DNA of 64,000 nt from the NCBI GenBank assembly GCA_028551475.1, contig CM052357.1, forward strand, positions 27,921,745 through 27,985,744. The letters run 5' to 3'. Below are positions 33,508 to 45,834 of this stretch, in pieces; position 1 is the first letter of the stretch; the number at the start of each line of letters is the position of its first letter. Both the position numbers and the translations under genes were made by a program. Under the pieces are notes generated by a model. It had not been told where the DNA came from and searched no databases. It worked only from the letters and a program-made list of their open reading frames with translations. This DNA is from Casuarina equisetifolia (lineage: Eukaryota > Streptophyta > Magnoliopsida > Fagales > Casuarinaceae).

Positions 33508-34160
33508 GGAGCTCGTTGGTTCACCGAAGAAGCACGAGCTAAAACCCTAAGCTGTTATTATCTCTAAACCTCGCCGTTGTATAGAAATGGCTTCACTCCA
33601 AACTGGCCACGGGGCAAGGGACTTCCCGACCATGTTTCTCTTTATTACTTGTATACAAATTTTTAATTACTCGTATGTTTAATTCACGTTTTTTTTTATT
33701 TGATTTTTTCTTGCAAGAGGGTTTTCGAATATTTATGGGAGGGATTGATTATGCTTGTTTGATTTGATTTGATTTGATTTTTTATTATTGGTATGGGATG
33801 GGGGATCCACCTCTTATATAATAAAGTTCTCAAAATGTCATTAAACTACTAGAACTAAATTTATTAAAAAAATTGCTTATATAATTTTCACAACATTTTA
33901 ACCCATTTTCAAAAAGCAATCATAATACTTTTTCTCGAGATAACTCAAGTTCATTCTTAGTTTTTCTAGTTTTTATTATAAAATAAATAACTTATTATTA
34001 GAAAAAAAATAATATTTCTTAACAACAAAAGACGAGTAATATAACAATTAGACTTTGGGGCTCCTCTTGATCATCAAGGAACCAAAGATGGGATGAAATT
34101 AGATTGATGAAATAAAACTATTAAAACTTATGACAATATTTAGCCATTACTTAATTTTTT
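33508..34160 (-). repeat. Copy of the At3g54980-like promoter upstream of DYW gene 2
   Basis: Matches 16742-17240 in order: CTAAAACCCTAA, then CCAAACTGGCCA, then the AATAAATAA tract and the GGGATGAAATTAGATTGATG-type sequence shared with unit 1. With the leader copy at 33280-33507 it forms a composite upstream region for DYW gene 2. A GATTT pentamer run lies at about 33752-33781. Confidence 0.85.
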
Positions 34161-34189
34161 AAGAGTTGAGTTTATATCATAGTATCTAC

Positions 34190-34440
34190 TAACATGAGTT
34201 GATTTACGGGGAGAAGCTATAGGATTATGGCTCTCATAGTAGTACCCACTATGGTTTTTTCTTTTCTTTCTAATATTATGAATAACTATCTATATAGAAT
34301 CCATTAGCATTTTGAAAATACGATATTTTGGCAGTGGTGTTGAGATTTCTTAGCAAAGTGAAAGTCTCGATTGCATATGACGAGTTATAACGAGTTATAA
34401 CTTTGAGGACGTGTATGCCAGACGCCTCTAGTAATTTAAA
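34190..34440 (-). pseudogene. 5' fragment of a DYW PPR gene (unit 2)
   Basis: Remnant of the DYW N-terminal coding region: the minus strand has words for SAYYE-like and NPLAF-like residues and AATCTCAACACCACTGCC, paralleling the fragment at 26270-26690. The stretch GCCAGACGCCTCTAG (about 34427) equals that just upstream of the intact DYW start codons. It is shorter and more decayed than the unit 1 fragment. Confidence 0.8.
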
Positions 34441-34960
34441 GTTTTCATTTAGTAATATTTAATACTTATCATATAAATTAGTATCAGTTATCTTGGATAT
34501 TCAATGTAAGATTTGACAAATTTGATCGCAACAAAGACATCCATTAGGACATAGAAAGAACAATTAGAGATGCAAAGCGCAATATATCTCCACAAAAGAC
34601 TAAGATTCCAGGAAAACCAAACAAGACATGAGCAAAAACAAAGCAAACATTAATTGCAGAGTAATTAGTTTACGGAAGCACCAAACATACAACAAATTAA
34701 CCCCAAAATAACCTTAAACCTCAACTTTAATGCCCAGGAAACATTCAGTAAAGCAAATCGAACTAAAAATCATCAAACATGACTATATCATACAAAAATA
34801 AATAAATAACTTGAATTATTCGGATTTTAGGAAAAGTCGACATCCAAGAGAAGAAAAAATTCAGAATTTTGAGGGAAAGAGAAAATTAAGGGTTAGGGTA
34901 TGAGAGAATGAAAATACAATAATTATATCTATGTAAGCAAGAGTGAGTGTTAATGGAAAT
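34440..34960 (-). repeat. Second Agenet-leader copy in unit 2
   Basis: Aligns with 26940-27330 and so with the Agenet 5'UTR intron (for example GCAATATATCTCCACA and CATTAATTGCAGA against CATGAATTACGGA). The part covering the Agenet start codon, present in unit 1, is missing here. Confidence 0.75.
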
Positions 34961-35835
34961 AATGTAGTTATTGTACACTATTATATTAGGTCTATTAATT
35001 GTTTTTTATATAATATTTATCACGTAAGTTTAGGTGTAAACATTTATATGTAGGCATAGTTATTGCATAGTTCTAATCATTACAAATGGATTGGGCCTCC
35101 AATGGAGGCACGGTAAATTGGTACCTGGGCTCTTCCCTTGTTGCCTGGTTCATTTGACCTGAATGGCTAATTTAGGCAACTGTGCTTGGCAAATGGTAAA
35201 AGCTCCGAGGGTGTTTTCCGCGGAATGCCCCTCGGGGAGACACTAAGCAGTTTCTAAGAAGTTTCGGCTCAGAGATCAGTCTTGAACATGAACATGATTT
35301 GACACAGCCAGGTCCAATCAACCTTATCACCTCATTCTATTAATATTTAGAATTATACTTCACGTTCTTCTACTTAATCAAGAACACAGTTCGCTCTCTT
35401 CATGCATATTGAGTTTTTTTTTCTTCTTTTAATTAAAATGTATATATTGATATCAAGAATTAACTTATGAAATGAAAGAATACATTTACATTTTACTAAA
35501 TATATACACTTGTACTCACATTTTAGTAATATGAGGTAAACATATAAATGACAGCATATCCTAATAAGGTTAAACATAAATCATCTCGTAATATATATGT
35601 ATTTTTTTAACTTTAATAGTGTATATATATTTTATACTTATACATACAAAAAGAAGAATTTGAATTTTTAGTCGAGTGAACTCATCAGTTAATGATTTCA
35701 ATATTAATAATATATTAAGAAATTTATTTTTATTCCACTTATAAAAAGGAGAGATACATGATACTTAAGTAAGTCATATAAACTTATATCTTAGCAATGT
35801 AAGATAAGATATTCATATCATAATATTTTTTATAT

Positions 35836-37592
35836 TTGAATTATAGAAATAGGTGCAAGCGGTATTAGAAATAATGACAAAATTTGGAAAAGCTATTAAG
35901 GACGAGAAAGCAAAGGATGAAAGAGATACAGCTACGTGTTAAGAAAAGGAAAGGAATGAAAGGGAAAACCCAGCCAGGGATGTTGTCGTCATTTGGCGCT
36001 ACCCTTTGCCTGGACTGCCCCAGAAAACCAGGGACAGTCCAGTAACTTCGAAGTTCAGTGTAAGCAGCTAGGCTTCATATATAAATTGGAAAGGCTAGGT
36101 TTTTTCTCTCCCCGTGTTCTTGCTTTCTTTCTTTGCTCGCTCGCATTTCTGTGGTCCTGCGTACCTCAGGTGCTTTTTAGGGTTTCGCTACATTTTTTTC
36201 TTTGATCTCTCTTGTTATATCCATTTTTCCTATTTCTCAGCTTCTTGACGTCGATCCTTGGCCTTTAATCCTTTTCCAGCGACCTTTTATTATTTTATTA
36301 ATATTATTTTTTCTGGAAAATGATATGGTAGATATTTTCATATAAGAAAATTTTGACAGTCTAATCGCAGCGGGGTGTGACGCTATAGTTATAATTCTCT
36401 CCAATTCCATGCACTTATTCTAGGGTTTGTGAGTATTTCAGCTAGGGTTTAAGGTTTGCATCTTGATAAACCGCGCATTTTAAATAATTTTGAGGATAAT
36501 TTGGCTTGTTTTGTATCCACGCGAGGGGTTCGTGCTTTGCTATCTCGCATTTTAAATAATTTTGGGGATAATTTGGCTTGCTGTGTATCCATGCGAATGG
36601 TTCGTGCTTTGGTGTACCGTCACTTTACGAGTTCTTTAATTGATTACTGGGCATGTTTGTAAATGTTAGGTTTGGATCTATGTCACTACTAACCCTATTG
36701 AATTAAGACTAGCTTGAATGTTATTTTTACTTGTTCTTTACTACTACGTTCTGCTTCGAGAGAGTATGTTAACGTGTATAGTTGGTAGTTGATTTATTTG
36801 GTGTCGATTGGATGGGAGTTTGGGGTTCTCGTGCTGCATGAAGCTACGAAAGTTCCTTGTTTATTACGGAGGATATGAGTTCTGGTTGAAAGCGGCAGGT
36901 TCATTTCTGGGAATCCTATATTCGTTCTTTGTAGGATTCGTGATGTTATCAGTTGTTTTGAGTGTCAAGTTGAGATTTCTGGTTGCTTGATATACTAGGT
37001 TCTACTTTTATTTTATCTTTGTTTTTGTCCCCTTTCATTATACGTCTGGTTACTGGTGTCACGTGGATTTGGTTACTGTAAGAGATTGATTTGTTTAAAC
37101 TTTCGTTTAGACTCTTTTCTCTAGATCTAATTCTGGTTTCTTGCATGTTTAATTGTGTGGCTATATCCATATTTACATGCAATATTTATATAGTGAGATC
37201 TTGAAGCAAAATGGAATAGCAACGATTCTGAGTTTATTAACTGTTTGGTTTATCTTTAACTTTTTGACTATCTGTATATTGGGGTTGAGAACAAACTAAT
37301 CTTAGTATGGTAACAACTTAAAATATATTATTTTATAACAGATTGTTTCTGGTAATAGTTCTCTTAAGCCTTCTTCGTGGCATGTGCTCCTGAAAAATCC
37401 TTAACAATTATACATATGTGTCATGCAGGTACTGCACATTGTTATATATTTGTGTCTTCTGTATTCGAGAGCCTATTTACTAGCGTTTGTTCTCATTAAT
37501 CAACAGTTCAAGAGCTCCTTTTAGTGTTTTTGCCTGTCAACAAATATGGCTCAGCAGAGATTTCTAACAGATGTGAAATTTTATTCCATCAG
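35836..37592 (+). promoter_or_regulatory. Promoter, leader exon and 5'UTR intron of the SR-cyclophilin gene
   Basis: The leader exon probably ends at CCTCAG/GTGCTTTT (about 36169), followed by an intron of about 1.4 kb to acceptor TTCCATCAG (37592). A TATA-like CATATATAAATT lies at about 36075. An inverted repeat (CTGGACTG at 36010-36017, CAGTCCAG at 36035-36042) sits just upstream. The intron holds a 72-base direct repeat (36474-36617) and AGGGTTT words near its start. Confidence 0.5.
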
Positions 37593-37630
37593 ATAAATGG
37601 TAGTGCTGAGTTAAAGTTCCAATCTGGAAA

Positions 37631-40600
37631 ATGAAGAAAATGATGAAGAAGAAGAACCCTTTCGTTTTTATGGATGTATCTGTAGATGGAGATCCTGCTG
37701 AAAGAATGGTTTTTGAGGTATTATTATATTTGAATCTGTACGCTAAGTGTTAGTCGCATGTTGATCTATGTGTTCTGCAATATTTGTTGTTTTCTTCTGT
37801 AGATGTTCGATGGTGTGATTAATGGGAGAGTTAATTTATTTACTGTGGTCTTTGTTTTTACACAGCTTTTCCCCGATGTTGCTCCTAAGACCTCAGAAAA
37901 TTTCCGTGCACTATGTACAGGTATAGGTTCATGTTTAGTTATTGATTTTCTCTCTCTATCATGCCACTAGTGGGCTTTGGTCTTTTTCTTTCTTTCTTTC
38001 TTTTTTTTTTTTGCTTTTTTTATGGGGGGGTGGGGGGTGGGGGGTGGGGTTGGGGGTAGGTGGAAGTGGTGCTCAGTACTTGTTATTGAGGTAGTTTACT
38101 TATTGTCTAATGTTTCTTTACATTTTCAGGAGAGAAGGGGATTGGTCCTAAAACTGGAAAACCACTGCACTACAAGGGATCTTTTTTTCACCGCATTGTC
38201 AAAGGTTCCTTTGCACAGGTATGTTATTTGTTCTTTTGTTCTGATATTTATTCTGTAGATTAATGTGATTTTAGCTAAGTTTCTGGTTGAGCATAACTTA
38301 GAAGTGGTCTGTCTTTTAGTCAGTTACCCTTGTTTATGCTGTAGGATGCAGGGCTGATGGTCACGACCTGCTTTTCTTGTGATATAGTTTTAAGGTTGTA
38401 CTTACTAAGGTGTCCATCCTCAAAGTTTTAATAAACTTAACCATGTCCAAACCACTTTTGCATAGCCTTTCTGCTTTCCAGAGGATTAATAGTTGGCGTC
38501 TATTTTGCAGGGTGGTGATTTTGTTAAACGAGATGGTATGTATTACTTCTTGATCAATTTTCTCGCATTTCTTGTTATTATATTTACACATGTATAACAG
38601 CTTATGCTTGGGGGAAACCGTATCACATATTTTATTTAATATATATCTGTGCAACTCTTGGTTCCAACTGATTGAACTGTTTGTAGTGTGTTTTTGAGAT
38701 CTTGGATTTCGACTTGATAAAGTGGAGTTATGGGCCAGATGAGCTGTATTGTTCAACTAAAGTTACTACTTGCTTCTTGTTGATAAATCTTATTAATTTG
38801 ATTCTTTTTCTTACTCTTGGCCTCGATCTGAACTGCTTTAATGATGGAATATTTGATAAAATTTGTACTGATGCTATAGTTCTTATTGGAAATGCTATTG
38901 GGCGTGATTTGCCAATGGTGTAGTCTCATTGTGACCTATAGCCAAATATGGGGATAGCCTTTAATGTTTATTCTTCAAATTTCTGATACTATGTGTGCAG
39001 AGCTGTGGGTATAAACCATACAATCATGATTTGGTTGTGCTTGTTTTCACATTGTTAACATGACCATAATGATAGCCGATTGTTGCAATTTCCTTGCGAC
39101 TATTTAGTTGAACTTTATCAGCATTTTATGGAATCTCTCATTGAGCATAGCTCCAAACACTCCTCCCACCACCAAAACCAAAAAGGGGGAAAAAAGGAGA
39201 AAGAAATAAAAGGTAAAAAGAAAGAGCATGAATAGATCCTGGGAGGAATGCTACTTACCTGTAATGTAGAAACAGTTTCAGTTGCCTGTTGAGGAGAACA
39301 TCATTAGTTAGTTGAATGATTAATGCCGAGAAGACTCCATTTGTGGTTTGCTCTGTTTGACTATATCTTGTGTTTATGTGTGGATGTGGGTAAGAATAAT
39401 GTGTTAGTAATTATAGTCTTACTAATCTGTGGCTTGAATGGTGAATGACTATTTGATAATGCTCCCAGTCTTTATCCTGAAAATAAACAAAAGAAAAAAC
39501 TGAAATAATACATAATGCCTATGCAGTTAATAGTATGCAGTTCTAAAAGCAATTTTTTATTTTTATTTTTAAACTGGATTTTGAATTCTATTATGTTCTT
39601 TCTTTAGGTACCAGTGGAGAAAGCATATATGGAGAAGAGTTTCCAGGTTAGATCATTATGCTCATTTTAAATCTCTATGAGAACTTCATTCTTCATCCAG
39701 AGTTGTGCAGTGGATTGTTTGATGATTGGAAAATTTTGAAGGAACAATTTTTAAGTATTTTTTGATGTCTTTGTAATGCTTTTGATACTCACATGAATGA
39801 TTCTTATAGTTTCCATTTAAAAATTGGACATTTTAACCACTAAAACTTGTTTATAAATTTAATTTTTTGTTGGGTGGTGGCCAAACATTTAGTGAAAAAT
39901 TACAAATCAAATACTGTTTTTACCCTAGCGAGTTCATTACTTAGTGGAGATGATTAGTAGCACGGTCACACTTTATTCAGGTCTAATATTTTAATGCTAC
40001 CCATCCATATGTTTAGTGTGTGAAGATAGACAATAATTCCTTAAATTTTTAAAACTCAGGAAGTTGTACTTACCCATATGTTGTTTTTTTTGTAAATTGA
40101 CAGACATTATGGCAATACTACAATCGAAGGTGGGCAATCTCTATGGATATGGGTGTAAAATGCTTGGTTGTCTTGCTAAATCGCAATGCGCTTTTAACTT
40201 GCATCTGCTATATACCACTACATAAAATTCTGGCTCACAATTTTAATTTTTTGATGCTTTTTCTATCAGTGTATTCTCCGTGAGAAATTTAATTATGCTT
40301 TCTTAATTATTTGTTCTCTTAGCATCTTCGGTATATCAGATAATTTACAATTGCTTCTTGAGAATGGTAACTTCTTTCAAGTAAAGACACTTAAAAATTT
40401 TAGCAGGGATTGGTTGTCCATTTGCTTCGAGCACCAGTGAATTTCATATGTCTAAGGTCTTGCATTAAAATAGTCATGCAGTTTGCAAGAGCAAGGGAGA
40501 CAGAAGGTCCTGGGTTGAAGAGCCACCCAAAAGGGAATTAGCTTTACCAAGTTTTTGACATCTGAACACTGAACCAAAAGTAAAAGGCTCACTATTTCTG

Positions 40601-43600
40601 AAAGCTGTGATGCTCTTGTCTATCATTAGGAGTGGGAAATTGGGTTCCATCTAATAAAACACCTTTTTTTTTTTCCCTTTTCTTTCTTTCCTTTCTTTTT
40701 TTTTTGCATTGCCTCATGTGGCTATGTAATTTACCAAACCTTTTGTGCATGTGACGCAATGATTTTGTTTTTACCCTGTATTATGTTGAACAAAGCTGCT
40801 GGTTGCACTGCATGGGCTTTCTGGCTTGCAGATGGATGATTTTTTTTTCAACTATATATATAGATATATATATTCATGTTTGTTCTTTGTCTTTAGTAGA
40901 TTTATGTTGCAAATGTCATGGTTATTAGTTTTGTGATTGGCTTGAGTAACATGTATTTGGCATGTTGTTTCAGATGAGCCACCTATTCTAAAGCATGATG
41001 GACCTGGTCTTTTATCAATGGCCATTTCTGATCGTGATACTTTAGGTTCTCATTTCCTTATTACCTTTGAGGCAGATCATCATCTTGACAGGTTTGTTTG
41101 ACTTCTTTGTTGTTGGCATGGTCTTAATGTTAATATTTGGAAATTCTACTCTTCCTACAGTTTCTAGTATGTGCACTCTGGTGTCTTTTATAGCTTGATT
41201 AGGATTTCTCATCATTTTGACAGGAAACATGTTGTCTTTGGGAAGCTTGTTCATGGAGATGAATTACTGAGAAAAATTGAAGACGCTGGTGATGAAGACG
41301 GGAGACCAGCTGTGACAGTTAAAATCATCAATTCTGGTGAATTTAATGACAGTAAGAATCGCAGAGCTTAGTAATTTTTACTGGCAAAGAGTTGATGGAA
41401 TAATCATTCAGTTTACAACTTCAGAGTGCTGTTTCCTTGGGGGAAAGGTGTTATATGTTCAAGATTATCCCTCAAAGCTGAAAACTAATACCTCATTTAT
41501 AAAGCAATTTGAGTTTTATCTCCAAAATGGTTCTTTAAGAAAGCACAAAGTTTTCATGGTTAACATTTTAAGTTGGACATTCCCATAAAGGAGCAGGGAT
41601 ACTCTCTGTTTGGGATGGAGGGGGTATTGATGATTAAAATTTCTGAAGTTGTTTAGTTGATAGCCCTTAATGTTATAGTATTCTATGCAATACTAATTCT
41701 AGTTTTGATCTTTGCCTGATAGGTTGGGAAGAAAGTCCATTTTATATAACTTACAGTTTTTGCTTCTTCTATATGCAGGCAAGAGAAAAACCATCAAAGC
41801 AAAAATAGGTAAAGATGCATCTTCTGATGCAAATAATCATGAAGCACGGCGGAAGGCGAAGCACAAGAAATCATCTAGGGATAGAAGGAAAAGGAGAAGA
41901 AGATACTATTCGTCAGAGTCAGAAAGTTCCTCAGATTCTGAGTTGGATTCTTCTGAATCTGATAGTGATTCTGACTCTTATATATCCTCGTCATCCTACA
42001 TTAGTTCTTCCAGTGATGATAGGCGTAAGAAGAGAAAGAGATCTTCTAAAAGAGACAGATATAGACGGGGAAAAAGAAGTGATAAACGCCGTGATAGAAG
42101 GCGAAAGAAGCGTGATAAAAGATCAAAGCGCCGGGCAAGAAGGTATATCATTTAATTTAAAACATGTGCATTGTTTGTTCTTGACTCAGTTCTATGTTAC
42201 ATCTGCTCTTATTCTCATAAATCTTGAATCTTGTCTTCAGTGTTCTAATGAGTAAGTATACTGAAATTGATCTCTCAGATCTTGTGGCTTTAAGTAGCTA
42301 GGTTTACTAGCTACTGTGGTTGTGCTAAATTTGTGTCTTTAGGAATTGACTGTATGGTGATATTGTCAGTTGAAGACTTTTTAAATGTGTGAGTAGCCAT
42401 TTAGTTTTATAGTTAAGTCTCTATCAGGAGAAAAGCACACAAGTATGATCACTTCATGCATGTATTTTGTGTCGGAAGAAAAGATGCATCATACTTTTCC
42501 ATAGTATTGCAGGCTTTTGAGCTTATTGAAAGTATCGGGTGCCATATACTATCTATACATATGGCATTGTTTCAGTCTCTTAGTTATGAATGCGACATAT
42601 TATTTCTTTTTTGGCGTCTGTGGTTGATAAGCCAATTATCTTGTGTAGCTGTGTTCTTTCAGTCATTTTTTAGTGTGTATATTTTTCCTCTGTTTTTTGG
42701 AAGGAGGGAGAGATTTGTGGCTGGTTAACTTCAATATTAACTAATTCGTATTGTTTCAATTGTGAGACATGTTTTGGTTATTACTTTTGTGTAGTGGGAT
42801 GGTGATAGACATTAGGGAGCTGGGGTGGTTGGGAAATCCCTTTTCTAAAGCAGGAAAAAAGTTCATGGCTGCCAAATGTATAACAAATTCGTCTTCCTTC
42901 ATTCACTAGCATGATCATCTTTTGATGGATGCTATATTCTGACTTCTACCTTTCTTTTCTGTAGATCATCAGATAGTACCACAGATACAGAGACTGGGAG
43001 TGAAAGTGAAAGTAGCTCTGGTAGTGATGGCCTTGATGCTCTTGGAAAGGATCAGAAGCGAAAAGATCGCTCCCAGAAGACTGGTAATCCTCAATGCATT
43101 TTATCTGTAGCTTCTCAGTATATCTGTATTCTAGTAGATCCATTCAGATAATTCATCTCTACTCTTTTTGGCGATCTTTGTGTTATATCATGATTCTGAT
43201 ATGTTTCAAATTTATTGTTGTTGCCTAATTGAAATTTACTCTACATCTTCCTCTGGAAAGGGAGGGTAGAGAGGTTGGATGCCATTTCAACACTCTAAAC
43301 AAATGGAAGTATGAATTAATCTACCTGAGAAGTTTGATCATTTTCCTCATTTGTGGTAATTTATGTCCTGTTGAGACTGTCTGATTTAGCCACCCTATGC
43401 ATAAGCCTTGTGTGCCTGTTGCTATTTTATAGAATATCATTTTGCAAACACAACAATGAATACAAGTGAACCTCACACTTCCTAGGGTTTGTTAAACTGC
43501 ATAACTGCAGGTTTACTTGGAGTGCAAGTCCATGCGGCAGTATGGAACTTGTTCTCCATGCGACGCTCTTTTTGTTGAAAAAATGGAATCCTTCTGGAGA

Positions 43601-45834
43601 CAACTACTATTTTTACCTCAATAAGAAACCCTCATTAACTTTGGATCTCTTTATATTCTCAGTTCGCCCCTTTTGTTTTTCCATCCTTTTGACTTTCTGG
43701 TAATGTCATTATTTTTGGTACTTTTATGCTAAAACTAATTGAGAAATGGTTAGAAAGTTGTAGAATTTTGTCGATTGATTTTGGAAAGTGAATATCATGG
43801 GACAACCTAACGGGGAAGAAAAAGGAATGGAGGGGTCTGTTGTTGGTGAAAAGATGGTTGCCTCGTTTATAACTCATTTCATCTACACTTCTCTTTTGAG
43901 CTGTGATTGGGCAATTAATTGATACTGTCTATTGATCTATATATACGGAATGCTAGAGTTGAGGATTTTGTACTTCCAATGCTATAAATGTCTCTGGGAA
44001 CCACAGTTGCTTGGGAATCTTCTTTGAGGATGGATATTGAAACTAGTGATTTCAATTTATGGGTACTTAATGTCTCTGAAAAAAATAGAAGTAAAGAGGA
44101 AGTGAGCTTTGTGTAGATGTCCTGTTCTATAAGGGGGATTTGTTTTTCTTTCTTTTTTCTAGTTTGTTCTTTCTCCACACCTTCTGATCGATCTTTTGTA
44201 TATTTTGCAGGTGCAGAACAGCTTCCCTCGGTCACAAAAGATCTTGTGTCCACCCGTCGTAGAAAGAGGGAGGAAGAATCCCCCAAGGAGAATGGAGCAC
44301 AGAGAAGCAATGGCATTGAAGCTGATACTAAATCTGACAGAAGTGAAGATAGACAACCTGACGTGGTGGATGATCATCCAGGCAAATCTAGGTCTACTTT
44401 CCATCCTTGTCACACCTCAGTTATTCTTTATGCTTATCGATTGTTCCAGATCCGGTATTTTATTGAAAGTTGATGAGCAGGAGCCGAAGCATAACTCCTA
44501 AGAGGACCATGAGTAAGAGTATGAGTATTAGTCCCAGAAGTATGAGGAAGAGCGCAAGTGTCAGTCCAAAACGGAGACTGAGCAGAAGTCCAAGTCGAAG
44601 TAGAAGCCTCTCCCCTGCCCCGCAAAGGAGCATCAGCAGAAGTCCTGCTAGAAGTCCTCTTAGAAGTGATAGCAGTAGGAGCCCAGTCAGAAGTGTCAGT
44701 CGAAGCCCAGTAAGCGTCAGGAAAGGAAGAAGCATCAGTAGGAGCTCAGTGGGAGCTCGTTCTCGAAGAAGTGTTAGTGAGAGCCCAGTAAGGTCCCAAT
44801 CACGAAGAAGCATAAGCAGGAGTCCTGTCAGAACCTCATCAAGAAAATCAATTAGCAGAAGCCCTGCAAGAGTTCCTAGAAGAAGCATAAGCGGAAGTGC
44901 AGCGAGATCTCCAAGAAGTACAAGCAGAAGTTCAGGTAGGGCCCCTTCAAGGAGGATTAGTCGAAGTCCTATTAGGGCACCAATTCGGAATAATCGTCGC
45001 AGTTATTCAAGGAGCCCCAGCCCTGTACGTAGAGCTAGGTCACCTCCTGATCGAGGGAGGAGTTTGTCAAGAAGTGTTTCCCCAGATGGGTCTCCCAAGC
45101 GAATCAGAAGGGGGCGTGGTTTTAGTCAGCGGTACTCTTATGCTCGGCGATACAGGACCCCATCTGCATCTCCTGTGAGGTCATATCGTTATGGTGGTAG
45201 AAATGATCGCGACAGGTGAGTGGCATCGAAGTAATTGTACTTCAGTAATGCTTTTCTGAATCAAGTGCCAATGATTGATTTTGCTTTCCTGTTTCCTAGG
45301 TATTCAAGTTACAGGAGGTATTCTCCTAGGCGTTACAGAAGCCCACCTAGAGCAAGAAGTCCTCCAAGGTCTGTGTGCTGCTCCTGTTAGTTTTTGTTGG
45401 TGAATTAGAATGGATTTTATGGAAACAAAGGTTGATTGAAGTCAAGTAAGGTCCAGTTTAGCTATTTCTGCAGTCTACTTTCATCTTTTAAACTACTTTT
45501 TCCAATACGAGATGTGTGCAGATATAGAAGCAGAAGAAGTCGGACACGGTCAGTATCACGGAGCCCACCCTACCGAGCTCGCCGCTACAGCCGCAGCCGA
45601 AGTCCAGTTCGCAGCCGTTCTCCAGTTGAAGCATATAAATCTCGCGTGTCTCCACGGGCTGAGCGGAGATCACTTTCTAGGAGCAGGAGCCCATCGGGAT
45701 CTAGGTCCTCCTTGGACTCTCAATCTCCCAAGCCAGTAAGCAAAGAGAGGTCAAGATCGTCATCTGGAAGCCTAGACGGGAAGAAGGGCCTGGTTTCTTA
45801 CGGAGATGGTTCGCCTGACTCAGGCCCAAGGTGA
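37631..45834 (+). CDS. CYP95: SR-cyclophilin (peptidyl-prolyl isomerase-like), CYP95 type
   Basis: Thirteen coding exons join in frame to 773 aa: 37631-37717, 37866-37920, 38130-38218, 38511-38535, 39608-39646, 40974-41091, 41224-41351, 41779-42142, 42965-43083, 44211-44391, 44481-45215, 45300-45368 and 45522-45834. Residues 8-180 are a cyclophilin domain ([30 protein letters not shown]). The rest is Lys/Arg/Ser-rich, with a basic/acidic block (200-300) and long RS/SRSP repeats (from about 395 to the end), as in nuclear-speckle SR-cyclophilins that bind SR splicing factors and the RNA polymerase II tail. Against cyclophilin A, Arg55 and Gln63 are kept (R69, Q77), but Phe60 is S74, Phe113 is L127 and Trp121 is H135. 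Isomerase activity and cyclosporin binding may therefore be weak. The altered residues fit CYP95 better than CYP63. Confidence 0.92.
38021..38062 (+). repeat. G-run cluster (G-quadruplex candidate) in a cyclophilin intron
   Basis: Runs of seven, six, six, four and five G separated by one or two T lie on the sense strand in the intron between coding exons 2 and 3, directly after a pyrimidine tract (37977-38020). This easily meets the usual four-run quadruplex pattern. Confidence 0.7.

Larger units (their letters stand above)
28346..35835. repeat. Tandem duplication unit 2 (about 7.5 kb)
   Basis: Direct repeat of 20765-28345 with the same order of parts. Differences include about 480 extra bases at 28858-29341, no poly-G tract downstream of the DYW gene, and a longer DYW reading frame (784 against 724 codons). 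Confidence 0.9.

Noticed and set aside
44460-44888. Minus-strand frame of 142 codons rich in Leu
   Set aside because: It is the antisense shadow of the SR/SRSP repeats of the cyclophilin gene.
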